NCBI RefSeq assembly: GCF_946480305.1
Contig: NZ_CAMLJQ010000005.1
Location: 124,001-188,000, forward strand
Source: an uncultured Caldimonas sp.
GTDB taxonomy: Bacteria; Pseudomonadota; Gammaproteobacteria; Burkholderiales; Burkholderiaceae
Direction of reading: 5' to 3'
Length of the DNA: 64,000 bases
The notes under the pieces are model-generated. The model searched no databases, had not been told where the DNA came from, and saw nothing but the letters and a program-made list of their open reading frames with translations. Of this stretch, positions 63,267 to 64,000 are shown piece after piece. The position numbers and the translations under genes are program-made. Position 1 is the first letter of the stretch, and every line of letters starts with the position of its first letter.

Positions 63267-64000
63267 GCGCCGGCCGTCCGAGCGCGAACGGCTTCTGCCT
63301 TGAAGTCGGCAATGGCCTGCCTCAGGCCCACGAACAGCGCATGGCCGACCAGGGCATGACCGATGTGCAGCTCCGCCACCTCGGGCAGTGCCGCCACGGC
63401 CGATGTGCTGCTCGGGAATGGATGCGGCGCCGGCTCAGGCCACACCGCCAGGCCGTGCCCGGCATTTGTCTGCAGCCCCAGCGAGCGGCCCAGCCGCAGG
63501 CCTTCTCGCAGGCGCTGCATCTCGACCTCCATCTGCGCGCGGTCCTGCTGCCACCATGCGTTGGCGTAGGCTCCGGTGTGCAGCTCGATGCACGGAGTTC
63601 CGGCCTGGGCGCTCGCTTCGATCTGACGGGCATCGGCGCCGATGAACAGCGACACGCGGCATCCGGCCGCACGCAGGCGGGTGCAAGCATCCTTCACCCG
63701 ATCGAACTGCCCCGCCACGTCGAGGCCACCCTCGGTGGTGATCTCCTGCCGCCGCTCGGGCACCAGGCACACATGCTCCGGTCGCACCCGTTCAATGATG
63801 CCGAGCATCTCGTCCGTCACTGCGGCCTCGAAATTCAAGGGCACCTGCATCGCGGCCTTCAGGCGGTCCACGTCTTCGTCGCGGATGTGACGTCGGTCTT
63901 CACGCAAGTGGAAGGTGATGATCTCGGCCCCCGCTTCGACCGCGAGCAGTGCAGCTGCAACCGGGTCGGGAAAGCGGCCTCCCCGCGCATTGCGCAGGGT
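63263..64000 (-). CDS. pdxJ: Pyridoxine 5'-phosphate synthase PdxJ, 5' part cut by the window edge
   Basis: 245 visible residues, running in frame to the edge. [29 protein letters not shown] and the downstream TEGGLDV are PdxJ signatures. Condenses 1-deoxyxylulose 5-phosphate with 3-amino-1-hydroxyacetone phosphate to pyridoxine 5'-phosphate. Only the first few residues are missing. Overlaps acpS by ATGA, as in E. coli, where pdxJ is also next to acpS. Confidence 0.96.
   Translation of the reverse strand, partial: TLRNARGGRFPDPVAAALLAVEAGAEIITFHLREDRRHIRDEDVDRLKAAMQVPLNFEAAVTDEMLGIIERVRPEHVCLVPERRQEITTEGGLDVAGQFDRVKDACTRLRAAGCRVSLFIGADARQIEASAQAGTPCIELHTGAYANAWWQQDRAQMEVEMQRLREGLRLGRSLGLQTNAGHGLAVWPEPAPHPFPSSTSAVAALPEVAELHIGHALVGHALFVGLRQAIADFKAEAVRARTAGA

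Overview
The window looks like a chromosomal segment of a high-GC betaproteobacterium of the order Burkholderiales, probably in or near Comamonadaceae/Sphaerotilaceae. This rests on gene content and style: a complete urtABCDE set, ureABCEFG, an NIT-ANTAR regulator of the nirBD type, a TAXI-TRAP transporter with a BKACE enzyme, rluC divergent from rne, and pdxJ-acpS-nagZ. Genes are dense, often joined by ATGA or TGATG overlaps. I saw no rRNA, tRNA, CRISPR array, prophage or insertion sequence.

Layout. 1-1.4 kb: end of a CdsA-family gene, then ruvC. 1.4-7.9 kb: urate catabolism, with puuD and uraH on the minus strand and, divergent, a GntR regulator, puuE, a fused uraD-allC gene and an M20 hydrolase. 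8.2-14.1 kb: an unusual five-gene cluster (two-domain GNAT, AsnB-type amidotransferase, AMP-forming ligase, acyl carrier protein, NadE-like amidating enzyme), followed by a Crp/Fnr regulator. 14.9-15.7 kb: a ureD gene stranded about 33 kb from the other urease genes. 15.8-24.9 kb: a catabolic locus with a TAXI-TRAP transporter, BKACE, class III aminotransferase, RpiR and LysR regulators and a DadA-like oxidase. 25-32 kb: a GST gene, a structured repeat bounded by inverted repeats, and the urtABCDE urea transporter. 32.4-34 kb: an exported WG-repeat protein. 34-41.3 kb: assimilatory nitrite reductase nirBD, a nitrate-sensing NIT-ANTAR antiterminator, a formate/nitrite channel and a PP2C/Ser-Thr kinase fusion, all leftward, with RNA hairpins and an intrinsic terminator in the leaders. 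41.8-44.2 kb: a cupin protein, an acyltransferase and a small membrane protein of lower GC. 44.5-48.9 kb: a LuxR-type response regulator and a hybrid sensor kinase whose input domain is an entire NCS1 nucleobase permease plus a cysteine cluster. 49-53.5 kb: ureA, a tiny His-rich membrane protein, ureB, ureC, ureE, ureF, ureG. 53.7-64 kb: a solo Tat-type binding protein, then housekeeping genes (S49 peptidase, Rieske protein, HAD phosphatase, rluC, rne, nagZ, acpS, pdxJ).

The unifying theme is nitrogen scavenging. Urate is taken through 5-hydroxyisourate, OHCU, allantoin and allantoate toward ureidoglycine and ureidoglycolate. Urea is imported by Urt and hydrolysed by urease, and nitrite is reduced to ammonium by NirBD. 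Control appears layered: a GntR repressor with a palindromic site, RNA antitermination by the NIT-ANTAR protein, a possible sigma-54 promoter at urtA, and the permease-type sensor kinase divergent from urease.

The two best candidates for undescribed biology are the permease-fused hybrid kinase (45447-48917) and the GNAT/AsnB/ligase/ACP/NadE cluster (8241-14099).
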